From: Mixta mediterraneensis
Lineage (GTDB): Bacteria > Pseudomonadota > Gammaproteobacteria > Enterobacterales > Enterobacteriaceae
Direction: 5' to 3'
Length of the DNA stretch: 64,000 bases
Assembly (NCBI RefSeq): GCF_014946725.1
Contig: NZ_JACFXY010000009.1
Span: 121,910-185,909, forward strand
Shown: one piece after another, positions 60,493 to 64,000 of the stretch
How positions within the stretch are numbered: position 1 is the first letter of the stretch
How the letters are laid out: the number at the start of each line of letters is the position of its first letter
Notes under the pieces: model-generated
Seen by the model: the letters and a program-made list of their open reading frames with translations, nothing else
What the model was told of the DNA's origin: nothing
Database searches by the model: none
Position numbers and translations under genes: made by a program

Positions 60493-61575
60493 ATGCAAGC
60501 GCCGCAGTTCGCGCAACAGGTGCTGGACTGGTATCAGCGCTTTGGCCGCAAAACCCTGCCGTGGCAGTTAGAGAAAACACCTTATAAGGTGTGGCTGTCC
60601 GAAGTGATGTTACAGCAAACCCAGGTTGCTACCGTTATCCCCTATTTTGAACGCTTTATGGCGCGCTTTCCGACGGTTAATGAGTTAGCCGCTGCGCCGT
60701 TAGATGAAGTGCTACATCTCTGGACCGGTCTTGGCTACTACGCTCGTGCACGTAATCTGCACAAAGCGGCAAAGCAGATTGTTGATGTGCACAAAGGTGA
60801 ATTCCCGCAAAATTTTGATGATGTGGCGGCGCTGCCTGGCGTCGGTCGTTCAACGGCAGGGGCAATTTTGTCGCTGTCGCTGGGTCAGCATTTTCCGATT
60901 CTGGATGGCAATGTAAAACGCGTGTTGGCACGTTGCTATGCGGGGGCGGGCTGGCCGGGTAAAAAGGACGTTGAAAAGCGCTTATGGCAAATCAGTGAAA
61001 CCGTCACACCCGCCGAAGGCGTCAGCCAGTTCAACCAGGCAATGATGGATCTCGGTGCGATTGTCTGTACCCGCTCGAAACCCAAATGTGAAACTTGCCC
61101 GTTAAGCAGCGGCTGCGTGGCGTATGCTAACAACAGCTGGGCAAGTTATCCCGGTAAAAAGCCGAAACAAATTTTGCCCGAACGCAGCGGCTGGTTCCTG
61201 ATGATTCAACATGGCGACGAAGTCTGGCTGGAACAACGTCCAGCGGTGGGATTATGGGGAGGTTTGTTCTGCTTTCCACAATTTATCCATGAAGAAGCCT
61301 TAATTGACTGGTTAGAGGCACGCGGCATCTACGCTAAGCCGCAGCAGTTAACCGCTTTTCGTCATACCTTCAGCCATTTCCATCTGGATATTGTTCCCAT
61401 GTGGCTGGCATGGCCTTCTGCCGGGGCGGCGATGGATGAAGCAGGCGGTCTCTGGTATAACTTAGCGCTGCCACCGTCAGTGGGATTAGCTGCACCTGTC
61501 GAGCGACTTTTGCACGAGTTGCGCCATCCCCAACAACTGGCTTTGCACAGTTGTGAGATTAATGAGGAAGAATAA
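60493..61575 (+). CDS. mutY: adenine DNA glycosylase MutY
   Basis: Removes adenine mispaired with 8-oxoguanine. The start is one of two adjacent ATGs (60490 or 60493), giving 360-361 residues (E. coli 350); the longer open frame upstream is not conserved. Catalytic features: [19 protein letters not shown], the helix-hairpin-helix [12 protein letters not shown], catalytic Asp in [12 protein letters not shown], and the 4Fe-4S loop C-x6-C-x2-C-x5-C ([17 protein letters not shown]). A NUDIX-like C-terminal domain reads 8-oxoG. The stop shares a base with the yggX start. Confidence 0.95.
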   Translation: MQAPQFAQQVLDWYQRFGRKTLPWQLEKTPYKVWLSEVMLQQTQVATVIPYFERFMARFPTVNELAAAPLDEVLHLWTGLGYYARARNLHKAAKQIVDVHKGEFPQNFDDVAALPGVGRSTAGAILSLSLGQHFPILDGNVKRVLARCYAGAGWPGKKDVEKRLWQISETVTPAEGVSQFNQAMMDLGAIVCTRSKPKCETCPLSSGCVAYANNSWASYPGKKPKQILPERSGWFLMIQHGDEVWLEQRPAVGLWGGLFCFPQFIHEEALIDWLEARGIYAKPQQLTAFRHTFSHFHLDIVPMWLAWPSAGAAMDEAGGLWYNLALPPSVGLAAPVERLLHELRHPQQLALHSCEINEEE

Positions 61576-61847
61576 TGAGCCGCACCATTTTTTGTACTTT
61601 TTTACAACGTGACGCTGAAGGTCAGGACTTTCAGCTCTATCCTGGCGATCTGGGCAAGCGTATTTACAACGAAATATCCAAAGAAGCCTGGCAGAAGTGG
61701 ATGGCCAAGCAGACCATGTTGATCAATGAAAAGAAGCTCAACATGATGAACCCGGAAGACCGTAAAGTGCTGGAAAAGGAGATGGTGAATTTCCTGTTTG
61801 AAGGCAAAGATGTGCATATTGAAGGCTACACGCCGCCCGAAGCGTAA
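61575..61847 (+). CDS. yggX: iron-trafficking/oxidative damage protection protein YggX
   Basis: Small cytoplasmic protein that protects iron-sulfur proteins from oxidative damage. The 90 residues match the family: [17 protein letters not shown] with the conserved Cys, then [20 protein letters not shown] and [17 protein letters not shown]. It is coupled to mutY, itself an iron-sulfur enzyme, by a TAATG overlap. A hairpin (TGGCCTC/GAGGCCA) follows before mltC. Confidence 0.95.
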   Translation: MSRTIFCTFLQRDAEGQDFQLYPGDLGKRIYNEISKEAWQKWMAKQTMLINEKKLNMMNPEDRKVLEKEMVNFLFEGKDVHIEGYTPPEA

Positions 61848-61900
61848 ATACTTTTGGCCTCTACATTGAGGCCACTATCCTGGTCAGGCACACATTTCCA

Positions 61901-62980
61901 ATGAATAAAAATTTGCTAGCCCTGCTGGTGATCGCACCACTTTTGGTTTCCTGTTCTGGACAAAAAAAACAGCTGTTTCACGAAGACTGGGTTAAGGATA
62001 CCAACGGATTTGACATTTTAATGGGCCAGTTCGCCCATAACATTGAGAATATTTGGGGTATCAATGAGGTTCTGATCGCCGGACCGAAAGATTATGTCAA
62101 ATATAGCGATAACTATTACACCCGCAGCCACATCAACTTCGAAAGCGGCAGTATTACCATCGAGACTATTGCCGGAACCGATCCGATGGCCAGTCTGCGT
62201 CAGGCGATTGTGACCACGCTGTTAATTGGTGACGATCCAGGCAATGTCGATCTTTACTCTGATGCCAACGATATTGTTATCAGCAAAGAGCCGCTGCTAT
62301 ACGGTCAGGTGCTGGATAATACCGGCCAGGCTATCCGCTGGCAGGGTCGCGCCGAAAACTTCGCTGATTATCTGATCAAAAATAAATTGAAGCGCCGCAT
62401 GTCGGGCCTGCATGTGATTTATTCGATCACTATCCCGATGGTGCCGAACCACCTCGATAAACGCGCCCATAAATATCTGCCGATAGTGCGCAAAGCCGCC
62501 GAAGAGTATGGCGTGGATGCCTCGCTGATTCTGGCGATTATGCAAACCGAATCGAGCTTTAACCCCTATGCGGTCAGCCATGCCGACGCGCTGGGTTTGA
62601 TGCAGGTGGTGCAGCATACGGCTGGTGTTGATGTGTTCCGCATGAAAGGCAAATGGGGCAAGCCAAGCCGCAGCTATTTGCTTGATCCAGAGAATAATAT
62701 CGACGCAGGAACGGCGTACTTGTCTATTCTGCAAAAAAGTTATTTAGGCGGCATTCAGGATCCCCTGTCCCGGCGTTATGCAGTGATCACCGCTTACAAC
62801 GGTGGTGCAGGCAGCGTACTCCGGGTGTTTTCGAGTGATAAGGATCGTGCGTTCAGTGTTATCAACGCCATGTCGCCGAGCGAGGTTTATCAGACGCTGG
62901 CGAAACAGCATCCGTCAGCAGAGTCACGTCGTTATTTATACAAGGTGAGTACGGCGCAGCGTAGTTACCATCGGTATTGA
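61901..62980 (+). CDS. mltC: membrane-bound lytic murein transglycosylase C
   Basis: Outer-membrane lipoprotein that cleaves peptidoglycan with formation of 1,6-anhydromuramic acid. The lipobox is LLVSC with Cys at residue 19. An N-terminal domain is followed by the SLT catalytic domain: [20 protein letters not shown] (catalytic Glu), ALGLMQV, and [15 protein letters not shown]. The 359 residues equal E. coli. It is the last recognisable gene before the repeat region; nupG, its E. coli neighbour, is not seen. Confidence 0.95.
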   Translation: MNKNLLALLVIAPLLVSCSGQKKQLFHEDWVKDTNGFDILMGQFAHNIENIWGINEVLIAGPKDYVKYSDNYYTRSHINFESGSITIETIAGTDPMASLRQAIVTTLLIGDDPGNVDLYSDANDIVISKEPLLYGQVLDNTGQAIRWQGRAENFADYLIKNKLKRRMSGLHVIYSITIPMVPNHLDKRAHKYLPIVRKAAEEYGVDASLILAIMQTESSFNPYAVSHADALGLMQVVQHTAGVDVFRMKGKWGKPSRSYLLDPENNIDAGTAYLSILQKSYLGGIQDPLSRRYAVITAYNGGAGSVLRVFSSDKDRAFSVINAMSPSEVYQTLAKQHPSAESRRYLYKVSTAQRSYHRY

Positions 62981-63059
62981 CAGGAGCCGAACGGGGTTCG
63001 GGAAACGCCAGGCGTTTCATCCTTTGTATGGCGTGCAGGTTTTACCTGCCGGGTGGGGT

Positions 63060-63340
63060 TTCACTCCGTGAGGTTTCTGACCGCCAGGCGGGGGAGTCAG
63101 CATGGCCTGACGGGCCGGTCAGGCACGCAGGGTGGGATGGTTCACTCCGTGAGGGTTCCGCCCGCCAGGGGGGAAGTCAGCATGGCCTGACGAGCCGGTC
63201 AGGCACGCAGGGTGGGATGGTTCACTCCGTGAGGGTTCCGCCCGCCAGGCGGGGAAGTCAGCATGGCCTGACGAGCCGGTCAGGCACGCAGGGTGGGATG
63301 GTTCACTCCGTGAGGGTTCCGCCCGCCAGGCGGGGGGGAG
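63060..63340 (+). repeat. 81-bp tandem repeat array (about 3.5 copies)
   Basis: Units start with TTCACTCCGTGAG at 63060, 63141, 63221 and 63302; the last is truncated. Lengths are 81, 80 and 81 bp, and units 2 and 3 are nearly identical. Each full unit holds two small palindromes, CCGCC-AGGCGG-type and GCCTGAC-N6-GTCAGGC. Such units resemble clustered REP-like elements in structure, not in sequence. Confidence 0.9.
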
Positions 63341-63368
63341 TTTCAGCCCGGCCTGTGCAGGCGGACGT

Positions 63369-63396
63369 GTTAAGGGGCTTACGCCCGCCCCTTAAC
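63369..63396. repeat. perfect 10-bp hairpin
   Basis: GTTAAGGGGC and GCCCCTTAAC flank an 8-base loop just after the tandem array. No T run follows. Confidence 0.75.
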
Positions 63397-63448
63397 AATC
63401 CCGGCGTCCGGCAGCCTTCGCTGTCCCTTCGTCACTCACTGCGGCCTG

Positions 63449-63863
63449 ACGGACCGTCCGGACTCGCCGTCCTGGCTCGTTCCGGCCTCTCGCCGACGTC
63501 CTGTCGGCTCGTCCTGGCCTCCGTTCTCTCCTCAGCGCGACGGATGCCTCCTCAAACCGCCTTCTGTGAGTGATAAGTTTTTTCTCGGCCAGGCATTGTC
63601 TGTTGGCTGGGATGCAAAAGTCACAAATTCATCGCGATGAAGGCATATTTTCCTCAGCCGGGTATTTTCTGTTGGTCGGGGATCAAAAGCCACAAAGCTA
63701 CAAAATTATCGCGATAAATTCATAAAAGGAAAAAGCCGCTGTTGCAGCGGAGGTTTGCCAGAGGCCATCCTGCCCGCTGAGCGGATGAGGGATTTCAGGA
63801 CGAGCGGCAGGGAGGCCGCGAAGAGGACGGCATGAGCCAGGACGGCGAATCCGTCCGGTCCGT
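63449..63863. repeat. long inverted repeat, arms of about 30 bp
   Basis: The segment near 63449-63478 (ACGGACCG..., ending TCGCCGTCCTGGCTC) recurs inverted near 63834-63863 with about three mismatches, 355 bp apart. Confidence 0.7.
63584..63722 (+). repeat. imperfect direct repeat of about 65 bp
   Basis: Two neighbouring copies share CTGTTGG, CAAAAGNCACAAA and ATCGCGAT in the same order (about 63584-63646 and 63655-63722). Confidence 0.6.
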
Positions 63864-63931
63864 AAAGAAATCCCGAAGAAGCGAAGGCACCGCGTAGCGG
63901 CGGGCGGGCTGGCCGGAAGCGCGGGTCAAGG

Positions 63932-64000
63932 ATTGCCGCTTATACACAACTCCGAGCCCACGAGACTCCCGAGGATATCGTGTGGCGTCTTCTGCCTGAG
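63932..64000 (+). other. Illumina Nextera adapter read-through (artefact)
   Basis: CTTATACACA, then CTCCGAGCCCACGAGAC, an eight-base index-like stretch and ATATCGTGTGGCGTCTTCTG with only a few mismatches reproduce the Nextera mosaic end, read-2 adapter, index and P7 primer in order. This is sequencing adapter at a contig end, not chromosome. The exact left limit is uncertain by some bases. Confidence 0.93.

Larger units (their letters stand above)
62981..63931. other. GC-rich accessory region with repeats, no supported gene
   Basis: The composition shifts sharply after mltC to well above 60 percent G+C in the first half. It holds an 81-bp tandem array, several hairpins, a long inverted repeat and an imperfect direct repeat. 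A plus-strand frame of 198 codons (62977-63573) is made of the repeats and looks spurious. No tRNA is found. It may be the edge of a genomic island. Confidence 0.6.

Noticed and set aside
63060..63340. CRISPR array
   Set aside because: Contiguous 81-bp tandem repeats without unique spacers; no cas genes nearby.
62977..63573. 198-codon ORF across the tandem repeats
   Set aside because: Built from the 81-bp units and therefore repetitive; the units are not all multiples of three, so no frame is maintained.
62981..63931. tRNA-Phe or other tRNA as island attachment site
   Set aside because: No cloverleaf or tRNA consensus found on either strand.

Overview
The window is a piece of an enterobacterial chromosome. 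Gene content, operon order and protein lengths match Escherichia coli K-12 very closely (the serA-rpiA, epd-pgk-fbaA, gcvTHP, metK-galP and gshB-to-mltC blocks), but several E. coli neighbours are missing (bglA, ansB and the genes between tktA and epd). This fits a relative such as Pantoea, Erwinia or Mixta better than E. coli; the genus is an inference. Most of the window is core metabolism and maintenance. The accessory content is a wrecked capsule locus, a decayed fimbrial operon and a GC-rich repeat region at the right edge.

Layout. 1-1840: right part of an IS21-family element (istA, istB), inserted in kpsT. 1841-2841: the first 76 codons of kpsT and an intact kpsM, with a JUMPstart/ops element upstream. 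3551-30894: a core block holding speB, a YidB-like gene, loiP, tktA, epd-pgk-fbaA, mscS, argO, yggE, argP, rpiA, serA, fau, 6S RNA, zapA, ygfB-pepP-ubiH-ubiI, gcvTHP, ygfF and trhA. 30991-31470: scars (3' end of a transaldolase gene, remnants of two insertion sequences). 31481-37673: a chaperone-usher fimbrial operon whose main pilin gene is broken by an in-frame amber codon and by an IS903-like element. 37674-38729: that IS903-like element. 38730-42644: kpsC (truncated), kpsD (amber codon) and kpsE. 43789-62980: a small membrane ORF, speA, metK, galP, sprT, endA, rsmE, gshB, yqgE, ruvX, yggR, yggS, yggT, rdgB, hemW, yggN, yggL, trmB, mutY, yggX and mltC. 62981-63931: GC-rich tandem and inverted repeats. 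About 63932-64000: apparent Illumina Nextera adapter sequence, not genome.

How the parts relate. In E. coli speA and speB are adjacent and co-oriented. Here they are about 40 kb apart and in opposite orientation, and the two halves of a group 2-type capsule locus (kpsMT and kpsEDC) sit at the two ends of the intervening block. Flipping the kpsT-to-trhA block back restores kpsM-kpsT facing kpsC-kpsD-kpsE, between speB and speA. I infer a capsule locus that lay between speB and speA and was split by an inversion with one end inside the serotype-specific region, followed or accompanied by IS activity and loss of that region. kpsT, kpsC and kpsD are each independently broken, so group 2 capsule export should be dead. 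The IS junctions could also hide an assembly error. I see no convincing new defence or metabolic system; the most novel-looking items are two small ORFs beside speA, a terminator-like hairpin in the speB leader, and the 81-bp repeat array after mltC.
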